Positions 55,031 to 62,540 of a DNA stretch of 64,000 nucleotides are shown piece by piece. The stretch covers positions 78,972 through 142,971 of the forward strand of contig NZ_BOOG01000017.1 of NCBI RefSeq assembly GCF_016863115.1, in the 5' to 3' direction. Numbering within the stretch: position 1 is the stretch's first letter; each line of letters opens with the position of its first letter. Source of the DNA: Sphaerimonospora thailandensis (GTDB lineage: Bacteria; Actinomycetota; Actinomycetes; Streptosporangiales; Streptosporangiaceae). The notes below the pieces were generated by a model. It was given only the letters and a program-made list of their open reading frames with translations, had not been told where the DNA came from and made no database searches. The translations under genes and the position numbers were made by a program.

Positions 55031-55914
55031 ACGTGATCATAGTGGTTGGCGGTGACCCCGCCGCGGTCTGACATCATCCGCCAACCGGCGCCGGTGCGCA
55101 TGTCGTAGAACTTCTGCTGCCAGATGATGTACATGATCCCGTACTCTCTGGCGTGATCGATGCACCACTGCGCCAGGGCGTCGCCACGCGCCTTGGCGAC
55201 GGCGTCCGGCATGCGTCCGCCGCTGCTCATCATGAAGTCGCAGGCCCGCCCCTTGCCATGCTCGCCCGGGTCTCCGCCGCGCAGGCAGCCGACGCCGAAC
55301 GGCATCGGGAACTCGCGCAGGACCGCATTGCGCACCGTCACCAGCCGCTGGGTGAGCCCGGTGCTGGCTCCGGGCGTCTGGAAACCGTACTTGGCCAGGC
55401 TCCGCTCGACCTCGCGCTGCCTGGCCTTGAGCTCCTTGATGTGCGCCTGCAGCTTGTCGATCTCGACATCGGCCTCGCGCGCCGCCGTCCGCTGCTGGTC
55501 GATCAGCGACTTGATGCTGTTCAGCCGCTCGGTCTTGGCCCGCGACAGATAGGTCATGGTCGAGATGGAGGACAGGTCGGTCCCCGCGCCGAAGAGTTGC
55601 GTCCCGTCGAACCCGCCGCCCATGTAGCTGGTCTGGGCCATCTCGGCGACCTCCCGCCGGGCGGTGCGCAGCCGTACCTTGAGCGTCTTGACCTTCCTGG
55701 ACGCCTTCCTGACCGCGATCTTCGCGTCGTCCAGGCTGATGATCTCTCCCCTGTACGCCTTCGCTAGGGCGGCGGCCTCCTTGGTCAGCTTGCGGATCTT
55801 GGCCTGCTGGTCCGGCTCGGCTGCCGCGCCGGGGAATCCGCTGAGCACGCCCAGGATCGCGACTGACATCACCGCGAACCCGACCCGGCGTCTCGACCGC
55901 ACGCGACCCTCCAC
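55012..55914 (-). CDS. Secreted coiled-coil protein with ARB_07466-like C-terminal domain
   Basis: A 300-residue exported protein: signal peptide (RRRVGFAVMSVAILGVLSGF, cleaved near PGAAA), two coiled-coil stretches (about 38-100 and 125-175, with KIRKLTKEAAALAKAYRGEI and KLQAHIKELKARQREVERSL), and a C-terminal domain (about 195-300) with GVGCLRGGDPGEHGKGRACDF, WCIDHAREYGIMYIIWQQKF and HYDHVHVSVL. The latter has the His/Asp layout of VanY/lysostaphin-like peptidase folds. A role in cell-wall remodelling is likely but unproven. Confidence 0.85.
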   Translation of the reverse strand: MEGRVRSRRRVGFAVMSVAILGVLSGFPGAAAEPDQQAKIRKLTKEAAALAKAYRGEIISLDDAKIAVRKASRKVKTLKVRLRTARREVAEMAQTSYMGGGFDGTQLFGAGTDLSSISTMTYLSRAKTERLNSIKSLIDQQRTAAREADVEIDKLQAHIKELKARQREVERSLAKYGFQTPGASTGLTQRLVTVRNAVLREFPMPFGVGCLRGGDPGEHGKGRACDFMMSSGGRMPDAVAKARGDALAQWCIDHAREYGIMYIIWQQKFYDMRTGAGWRMMSDRGGVTANHYDHVHVSVL

Positions 55915-56234
55915 TCAGATCCGGACCGAACCATAGGAGACGATCCTCGCCTCCGCGACGGAAACAGGAGAAACTCCACCACCAAAAGCAACCTATCTCA
56001 CACTTTTCCTCGACTTGACGAGCACACCATCGACCAATTCGAGACCAAGACGATACGAATTCGAGTCCTGATGCTCTCTATCCGATCCCTGGCGGCCAGA
56101 GAGGGGAGTGATCAGTCGACCGCCTCGTCCCGCTCGCTCAGGCGCTCTTGCCAAGGCCGTACAGAACATGATTCGGTCGGCATGTGCGTGGGACGGCACG
56201 CACATCAGGAGGCCCCAATCAGGAGGCACGGGAC
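55915..56234. other. 320-bp intergenic region, nothing recognised
   Basis: Separates the divergent secreted-protein and aldehyde-dehydrogenase genes. Composition is a little less GC-rich between 55970 and 56080, fitting promoters. No dyad or gene stood out. Confidence 0.5.
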
Positions 56235-57671
56235 ATGCTGCAGCACGACACGCTGTTCATCGGGGGCGACTGGGTGGCCCCGGCGGGTACCGGAACGATC
56301 GAGGTCATCTCACCGCATTCCGAAGAGGTGGTGGCCCGCGTACCCGAGGGCACCCCGGCGGACATGGACCGGGCGGTGGCCGCGGCCCGGGACGCGTTCG
56401 ACAACGGGCCCTGGCCCCGGATGACCATGGCCGAGCGTGCCGCCGTCGTCGGCAGGCTGGCCGACATCTACGACTCCCGCCAGGGCGAGATGGCCGAGAC
56501 CATCACGCTGGAGATGGGCTCTCCGATCACGTTCTCGCAGCTCGCGCAGGCCCCGCAGCCGCTCGGCATGCTGCGCTACTTCGCGGAGCTCGGCCGGACC
56601 TTCCCGGTCGAGGAGGAACGCCCCGGTCTGTTCGGGCCGGTGATCGTCCGCCGTGAGCCGGTCGGGGTGGTCGCGGCGATCGTGCCGTGGAACGTGCCGC
56701 AGTTCGTCATCATGAGCAAGCTCGCCCCGGCGCTCGTCGCCGGCTGCACCGTCGTGATCAAGCCGGCTCCCGAGACGCCGCTCGACTCCTACCTGCTCGC
56801 CGAGATGATCAAGGAGGCCGGGATCCCGGCCGGTGTCGTCAACATCGTCGCGGCGGGCCGGGAGGCCGGCGAGCACCTGGTCTCCCACCCGGGCGTCGAC
56901 AAGGTCGCGTTCACCGGCTCGACGGCGGCGGGCCGCCGCATCGGCGGGATCTGCGGGGAGCAGCTCAAGCGCTGCACGCTGGAGTTGGGCGGCAAATCGG
57001 CCGCCATCATCCTGGACGACTGCGATCTGCCGTCCGCCATGGGCTTCCTGTCCATGGCCTCGCTGCTCAACAACGGCCAGGCGTGCGTCGCCCAGACCCG
57101 CATCCTCGCCTCACGCGGCCGGTACGACGAGGTGGTCCAGGCGATCGCCGACATGGTGTCCGGCCAGCAGGTCGGCGACCCGAGCGACCCCGCCACCGGC
57201 ATCGGCCCGCTGGTGGCCGAGCGGCAGCGGGAGCGCGTCGAGGGCTACATCCGGTCCGGGATCGAGGAGGGCGCCAAACCGGTCGTCGGCGGCCTCGACC
57301 GGCCGTTCGACCGGGGCTGGTACGTCGCGCCGACCGTGTTCGCCGGCGTCGACAACGACATGCGCATCGCCAGGGAGGAGATCTTCGGCCCGGTCCTGAC
57401 CGTGATCCCCTACCAGGACGAGGCCGACGCGATCCGGATCGCCAACGACAGCGACTACGGGCTGACCGGCTCGGTGTGGACGGCCGACCCTGATCACGGC
57501 GTGGCGGTCGCCCGACAGGTCCGCACCGGGACCTACGGGGTCAACATGATGAACACCATGGACCCCAACACGCCCTTCGGCGGTTTCAAGGCCAGCGGGA
57601 TCGGCCGCGAGCTCGGCCCCGAGGGCCTGTCGGCCTACCTGGAGTACAAGTCGATCGCCCGCCTGGGCTGA
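56235..57671 (+). CDS. Aldehyde dehydrogenase
   Basis: A 478-residue NAD(P)-dependent aldehyde dehydrogenase: IVPWNVPQF and KPAPETPLDSYLLAEMIKEAGIPAGV cofactor blocks, FTGSTAAGRRI, general base Glu250 in LELGGKSA and nucleophile Cys284 in NNGQACVAQTRI; it ends with PFGGFKASGIGRELGPEGLSAYLEYKSI. It oxidises aldehydes to acids; substrate uncertain. ATG 56235 has AGGAGG eight bases upstream, and an earlier frame start lacks this. It is followed by a 14-bp terminator-like hairpin. Confidence 0.94.
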   Translation: MLQHDTLFIGGDWVAPAGTGTIEVISPHSEEVVARVPEGTPADMDRAVAAARDAFDNGPWPRMTMAERAAVVGRLADIYDSRQGEMAETITLEMGSPITFSQLAQAPQPLGMLRYFAELGRTFPVEEERPGLFGPVIVRREPVGVVAAIVPWNVPQFVIMSKLAPALVAGCTVVIKPAPETPLDSYLLAEMIKEAGIPAGVVNIVAAGREAGEHLVSHPGVDKVAFTGSTAAGRRIGGICGEQLKRCTLELGGKSAAIILDDCDLPSAMGFLSMASLLNNGQACVAQTRILASRGRYDEVVQAIADMVSGQQVGDPSDPATGIGPLVAERQRERVEGYIRSGIEEGAKPVVGGLDRPFDRGWYVAPTVFAGVDNDMRIAREEIFGPVLTVIPYQDEADAIRIANDSDYGLTGSVWTADPDHGVAVARQVRTGTYGVNMMNTMDPNTPFGGFKASGIGRELGPEGLSAYLEYKSIARLG

Positions 57672-57691
57672 CCCTTCACTGTGGATCACTC

Positions 57692-57742
57692 GGTCCTGTA
57701 CGGCTCCACGCGGCTCGCGCGGCGGGTGCCGTACAGGACCGG
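57692..57742. terminator. Bidirectional hairpin between convergent genes
   Basis: Perfect 14-bp inverted repeat CGGTCCTGTACGGC / GCCGTACAGGACCG with a 23-nt loop, 20 bp past the aldehyde-dehydrogenase stop. No T-run, as is common for high-GC actinomycete terminators. Confidence 0.6.
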
Positions 57743-57875
57743 GAGTCCCCGCCCAGCGCGCCCCCGCGACGCTGGGCCACACCGTTCGCCCCACTCCATG
57801 AACGGCGTGCGCCGATCCCCTTATCGGCGGTGCGAAACCCCTCAGGGAGGTTGCCCACATTCCTAAAGACGACCC

Positions 57876-58664
57876 TTAACCCGAAATAGTTCGCGCGATC
57901 CACCCGGCAATCTTCCGGATCAGCTCTGGGGTGGCCGCCGCCTCGGCATGGCCGTACCCCGGCTCGACCCACAGCTCCCTGGGCTCCCCGGCGTTGTCGT
58001 AGAGCCGATAGGCGTGCTCGAGGGGGAAGAACGGGTCGGCGTCGCCGTGCACGACCAGCAGCGGCGTCGGTGAGATCATCGACACGGCCTCGTACGGCGG
58101 GAGCGGGATGGGGTCCCACCCACCGGTGGCGACCCTCGTCCGCTTGACCACGCGGGCCGCGAGCCGCCCGTGCCAGCGCTCGATCGCCCAATGGACCTGT
58201 CGCATCGGCCGGGTGCCCCGGTACCACCACCATCCCGGGCCGCTCACCGCCGCGACGGCGTCCACTCCCGGATGCAGGGCGGCCTGCCGTACGGCCACCG
58301 CGGCGCCCATGGAGAAACCGACGGTGGCCACGCGCCGGTATCCGATGGAGCGGGCGTGCTTGACCGCGGCGTCGAGGTCGAGGACCTCCAGGTCGCCGAC
58401 CGTGGACCGGCCGGCCGAGCGCCCATGCCCGCGGAAGTCGAACGAGACCACGCCCCCGAAACGGGACAGGACGTGCACGATGCGTCTCGTCGGCGGTTCC
58501 CGCCAGGAGCCGGTGAAGCCGTGGGCGACCACGATGCCGAGATCGAGCGAACCATTCGGCGTGTGCGCCGCGTCGAGGCGTACGCCGTCCGCCGTGCGCA
58601 GCATCGCACCGAAGGCAGGAGCCAGATCCATGGTCACGACCATATTCGCGCCGGAGAGTCGCAC
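57876..58664 (-). CDS. Alpha/beta hydrolase
   Basis: A 262-residue hydrolase: VVAHGFTGSWREPP (oxyanion), SFDFRGHGRSAG, nucleophile elbow VGFSMGAAVA, acid strand LLVVHGDADPFFP and catalytic His in PGYGHAEAA. This order is that of monoglyceride-lipase/serine-aminopeptidase-like proteins. Substrate unknown. Its start region faces a tandem palindrome array (58751-58805) shared with typA. Confidence 0.88.
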   Translation of the reverse strand: MRLSGANMVVTMDLAPAFGAMLRTADGVRLDAAHTPNGSLDLGIVVAHGFTGSWREPPTRRIVHVLSRFGGVVSFDFRGHGRSAGRSTVGDLEVLDLDAAVKHARSIGYRRVATVGFSMGAAVAVRQAALHPGVDAVAAVSGPGWWWYRGTRPMRQVHWAIERWHGRLAARVVKRTRVATGGWDPIPLPPYEAVSMISPTPLLVVHGDADPFFPLEHAYRLYDNAGEPRELWVEPGYGHAEAAATPELIRKIAGWIARTISG

Positions 58665-58961
58665 TCAAAGTAAACCGCGGCTTCACGGCGGGTGGCGCTG
58701 GCTACGCCAGGCGGCGGCGAACCTCGTACAGCGACCTCTCCTTGACTGGCTCACCGATGAAACACTCACGCGTGAGACCATCACCGGTGAGAGTCTCATC
58801 GATGAGCGTATTCGTCGGCCTGTGTTGCCGGGTCCGGTGCATCCCGTGGGATCGACTAAAATCGGTAGGCCGTACCTGCTATCGCGGCGACAGCGCGTCT
58901 CGCCCGTAGTCCGGTTGAGACGCGGGACGGACACCCCGACGAACCCAGAGTGAGACTCGAC
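58665..58961. other. Divergent promoter region of the hydrolase and typA
   Basis: About 297 bases. Contains the four-unit palindrome array at 58751-58805. The remaining sequence has no convincing start with a ribosome site, although a plus frame stays open through the array. Confidence 0.55.
58751..58805. repeat. Four palindromic decamers at exact 15-bp spacing
   Basis: TCACCGATGA (58751), TCACGCGTGA (58766), TCACCGGTGA (58781) and TCATCGATGA (58796). The last three are perfect palindromes and the first has one mismatched pair. Starts are exactly 15 bp apart. All share TCA and TGA ends, while the central four bases vary symmetrically. Confidence 0.9.
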
Positions 58962-60818
58962 ATGCCTTTGCAAAGCCGCGACGACCTGCGGAACATCGCG
59001 ATCATCGCGCACGTCGACCACGGCAAGACCACACTGGTGGACGCCATGCTGTGGCAGTCCGGGGCGTTCCGCGCCAACCAGGACGTCGACGAGCGGGTGA
59101 TGGACTCCGGCGACCTGGAACGCGAGAAGGGCATCACCATTCTCGCCAAGAACACCGCCGTCAGGCACGGCGAGATGACGTTGAACATCATCGACACACC
59201 CGGTCACGCCGACTTCGGCGGCGAGGTCGAACGCGGCCTTTCCATGGTCGACGGCGTCGTCCTGCTGGTCGACGCCTCCGAGGGCCCGCTGCCGCAGACC
59301 CGTTTCGTGCTGCGCAAGGCCCTGACCGCCAAGCTGCCGGTGATCCTGTGCATCAACAAGGTGGACCGGCCGGACGCCCGGATCGCCGAGGTGGTCGACG
59401 AGGTCTACGAGCTCTTCCTCGACCTCGACGCGACCGAGGACCAGATCGACTTCCCGATCGTCTACGCCTCGGGCAAGGCGGGCCGGGCCTCGCTGACCCG
59501 GCCGCAGGACGGGGAGATGCCGGACTCGCCGGACCTCGAGCCGCTGTTCGAGACGATCACGACGACGATCCCGGCGCCCGTCTACGACCCGACCGCGCCG
59601 CTGCAGGCGCATGTCACCAACCTCGACGCCTCCAGCTACCTCGGCAGGCTCGCACTCTGCCGGGTCCGCCAGGGGACGATCAAGAAGGGCCAGCAGGTGG
59701 CCTGGTGCCGTACCGACGGCACCGTCCAGCGCGTGAAGATCTCCGAGCTGCTCATGACCGAGGCGCTGGAGCGCAAGCCCGCGGCGGAGGCCGGGCCCGG
59801 CGACATCATCGCCATCGCCGGCATCCCGGAGATCATGATCGGGGAGACGCTGGCCGACGCCGACGACCCCCGCCCGCTGCCGCTGATCACCGTGGACGAG
59901 CCGGCGATCTCCATGACCATCGGGACCAACACCAGCCCGCTGGTCGGCAAGGTGAAGGGCGCGAAGGTCACCGCCCGCCTCGTGAAGGACCGCCTGGACA
60001 AGGAGCTCGTCGGCAACGTGTCGCTGCGCGTGCTGCCGACCGACAGCCCCGACTCCTGGGAGGTCCAGGGCCGCGGCGAGCTGGCCCTGGCCATCCTCGT
60101 CGAGCAGATGCGCCGCGAAGGCTACGAGCTGACCGTCGGCAAGCCGCAGGTCGTCACCAGGACGGTCGACGGAAAGGTGCACGAGCCGGTCGAGCGGCTC
60201 ACGGTCGACTGCCCGGAGGAGTACCTGGGCGCGGTGACCCAGCTCCTCGCGGTGCGCAAGGGCCGCATGGAGCACATGACCAATCACGGCACCGGCTGGA
60301 TCCGGATGGAGTTCCTGGTCCCGGCCCGCGGCCTGATCGGGTTCCGTACGGAGTTCCTCACCGAGACCCGGGGCACCGGCCTGGTGCATCACGTGTTCGA
60401 GGGCTACGAGCCGTGGTTCGGCGAGCTGCGCACCCGCAACAACGGTTCGCTGGTGGCCGACCGGTCCGGGCAGGTGACCGCGTTCGCCATGCTGAACCTG
60501 CAGGAGCGCGGCACGCTGTTCGTCTCCGCGGGCACCGAGGTCTACGAGGGCATGATCATCGGTGAGAACTCACGCTCCGACGACATGGACGTGAACATCA
60601 CCAAGGAGAAGAAGCTCACGAACATGCGCTCGTCGACGAGCGAGGAGACGGAGAAGGTGATCCCGCCGCGCGTGCTGTCGCTCGAGCAGGCGCTGGAGTT
60701 CATCCGCGACGACGAGTGCGTGGAGATCACCCCGGAGACCGTTCGCATCCGCAAGGCCGTCCTCGACGCCGCCAACCGGGGCCGGGCCGCGGCCCGCGCC
60801 AAGCGCGCCGGCGGCTGA
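58962..60818 (+). CDS. typA: Translational GTPase TypA/BipA
   Basis: A 618-residue ribosome-associated GTPase: P-loop [10 protein letters not shown] (about 20-28), switch I with [16 protein letters not shown] (G3) and NKVD (G4), then EF-G-like domains II, III and V ([20 protein letters not shown]) and the TypA-specific C-terminal domain ([34 protein letters not shown]). It binds the 70S ribosome and aids assembly and stress adaptation. ATG 58962 gives the family-standard N-terminus. A hairpin terminator follows at 60865. Confidence 0.97.
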   Translation: MPLQSRDDLRNIAIIAHVDHGKTTLVDAMLWQSGAFRANQDVDERVMDSGDLEREKGITILAKNTAVRHGEMTLNIIDTPGHADFGGEVERGLSMVDGVVLLVDASEGPLPQTRFVLRKALTAKLPVILCINKVDRPDARIAEVVDEVYELFLDLDATEDQIDFPIVYASGKAGRASLTRPQDGEMPDSPDLEPLFETITTTIPAPVYDPTAPLQAHVTNLDASSYLGRLALCRVRQGTIKKGQQVAWCRTDGTVQRVKISELLMTEALERKPAAEAGPGDIIAIAGIPEIMIGETLADADDPRPLPLITVDEPAISMTIGTNTSPLVGKVKGAKVTARLVKDRLDKELVGNVSLRVLPTDSPDSWEVQGRGELALAILVEQMRREGYELTVGKPQVVTRTVDGKVHEPVERLTVDCPEEYLGAVTQLLAVRKGRMEHMTNHGTGWIRMEFLVPARGLIGFRTEFLTETRGTGLVHHVFEGYEPWFGELRTRNNGSLVADRSGQVTAFAMLNLQERGTLFVSAGTEVYEGMIIGENSRSDDMDVNITKEKKLTNMRSSTSEETEKVIPPRVLSLEQALEFIRDDECVEITPETVRIRKAVLDAANRGRAAARAKRAGG

Positions 60819-60864
60819 GCCGACCCGAGCCCCGGTACGTACGAGCCCCAGCATGAGCCCCAGC

Positions 60865-60891
60865 ATGAGCCTCGGTCACCCCGGGGCTCAT
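60865..60891 (+). terminator. Terminator after typA
   Basis: ATGAGCCTCGG / CCGGGGCTCAT stem with one mismatch and a 5-nt loop, 47 bp past the stop. A 12-bp direct repeat GAGCCCCAGCAT (two copies plus a partial) leads into it. Confidence 0.65.
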
Positions 60892-61007
60892 TCCGGTACG
60901 GCAAGACCGGGGCAAACTACCTCCCACGAGCGGCGTTTCCCAATCCCCGGGCGGAGCGGGGGCATGCTCTCCTGTGCGCAGAGAGAACGCATCCGGAGGA
61001 GCCCTTC

Positions 61008-61652
61008 ATGCTCGGTAAGACCCGTATCGTTTCGGCCGTCAACGCTCTCCTCATCACCGGCGTCGTCGGTGTCTCCGGCGCCGGAGCGGGTGCCGCGAAC
61101 GCGAACGCCGTGCCAGCGGCCGGCGCGGCGAACCGTCAGCCCGACTCGGCGGTCGCCCTGATCAAGGATGTGCACGGAAAGGTGCTCGGCACCCTCCAGA
61201 TCGGGCGCTTCGACCGCAAGAAGCTGTGGGTCACGGTGAACGTCCGGGGGCTCACCCCGGGATTCCACGGCATGCACATCCACACCGCCGGCGTGTGCGA
61301 CCCGAAGTCCGTCGACAAGGCCACCGGGACCCCGTTCGCCAGTGCGGGCGGCCACCTCGACGTCGGTCACAAGACGCACAACTCCATGGCGGGCGATCTC
61401 CCCTCGCTGCTGGCCGCCGCGGACGGCACCGCCATGGCGTCCTTCGCCACCGACCGGTTCAGACTGAACCAACTCGCGGACAAGAACGGCAGCTCTGTGA
61501 TCATCCACGCCCTGCCCGACAACCACGCCCACATCCCCGACCGGTACACACGCCCGAAAGACTCCACCGGCACCGCCGGGCCGGACCCCACCACCCTAAA
61601 GACCGGCGACGCCGGCCGCCGCCTCGGCTGCGGCGTATTCGACTACACCTGA
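61008..61652 (+). CDS. sodC: Cu/Zn superoxide dismutase family protein, exported
   Basis: A 214-residue secreted protein with an N-terminal signal peptide (about 1-35, ending near ANANA). The Cu/Zn fold shows FHGMHIHTAGVCDP (copper His pair and first Cys), GGHLDVGHKTHNSMAGDLPSL (zinc-loop His/Asp), VIIHALPDNHAHIPDRY (copper His) and GDAGRRLGCGVF (closing Cys). It converts superoxide to peroxide and oxygen outside the membrane. AGGAG precedes the ATG. It is separated from typA by that gene's terminator. Confidence 0.92.
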   Translation: MLGKTRIVSAVNALLITGVVGVSGAGAGAANANAVPAAGAANRQPDSAVALIKDVHGKVLGTLQIGRFDRKKLWVTVNVRGLTPGFHGMHIHTAGVCDPKSVDKATGTPFASAGGHLDVGHKTHNSMAGDLPSLLAAADGTAMASFATDRFRLNQLADKNGSSVIIHALPDNHAHIPDRYTRPKDSTGTAGPDPTTLKTGDAGRRLGCGVFDYT

Positions 61653-61879
61653 GCCCCTTTGACTACCTTGGGCTGGTGGGCATGTTGAGAGAAGACCGCC
61701 TGCCCGGTCTGCTCCGCTCCGATCACACGATGGCCGCCGCCGGCGGCCCGCGCCGCTACTGCCCATCCCCTGCCGTCGGGCCACGCCCACTGCCGCACCC
61801 ACCCACGAGTCCGGATGATCGCCAGTATCTGCGGGCAGCGGTCGCCCGGCAAGCGGAGGGCTTCACAGAATTCAGCCAG

Positions 61880-62161
61880 CCGCTGAGTCATCGATCGACG
61901 CCCCGCCCGGAGCACCCGGCTGCTTGCCGGCCTTCCGTCCGCTCTTTCCCCGCATCGACCGTGGCGGCGGTTTGGTCAGCCATCGGAACTGGGCGGTTTG
62001 GAGGAGCTCCGCGAGTTCATCCCCAGCTGACGTCGCAGTTCGGCGTTCTCCGCTTCAAGCTCGGCTACGCGCGTCTCCAGCACGTCCAGCCGCGCGGTCA
62101 ATGTCACGACCAGGGCAGCAAGCTCACCGTACGTCGATTGCTCGCCCTCGGCCGGAATCAC
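61880..62161 (-). pseudogene. IS66 family transposase N-terminal remnant, frameshifted
   Basis: The first frame (62161-61976) reads VAELEAENAELRRQLGMNSR then SSSKPPSSDG and stops; one base later the next frame continues LTKPPPRSMRGKSGRKAGKQ then PGAPG. Joined, this is the standard N-terminus of IS66 TnpC (leucine-zipper helix, SSKPPSSDG, GRKAGKQPG). The roughly 400-residue catalytic part is missing. It is a frameshifted, truncated relic. Confidence 0.8.
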
Positions 62162-62540
62162 CTAGAGATCATCCCACGGGGTGGATCATGCTCGCGCCGG
62201 GCAAGGACCTGAACTGTCACACGCTACGGTCGCATACGAGGGCATTGGCGCCTCTCCGGCAGCATCTGGGGTTTTGAACAGCGCCGATGCTCCTCTTTTT
62301 ATGCGCTCAACACCGGTATGCCCACAGTCCAGGAGTGTCCCGGCCAACCAGGAGCAACCTCTGCAAAACCGCGCCAATCACCACAAAAGCGATGCCTCAA
62401 ACGATCTGATCAAAAAAGCACAAAAGCCTGAGGACTAGCAATCCATGAGCCTTACATGAATCTCGTCCGCCACTACTTCCACTTCAAAACGAATGCCTTC
62501 AAATTCAATAACCTGTCCACACTGTTTTGAGGTATATTCG
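62162..62540. other. Spacer between two mobile-element pieces
   Basis: 379 bases, less GC-rich on the right (62370-62540). No gene recognised. The last bases TATATTCG abut the ISL3 end and could be its 8-bp target duplication. Confidence 0.45.

Noticed and set aside
58108..58953. Plus-strand frame crossing the palindrome array, with LTDET/LTRET/ITGES/LIDER peptide repeats
   Set aside because: Most of it is antisense to the hydrolase; it has no start with a ribosome site, and the symmetric base changes favour a non-coding role.
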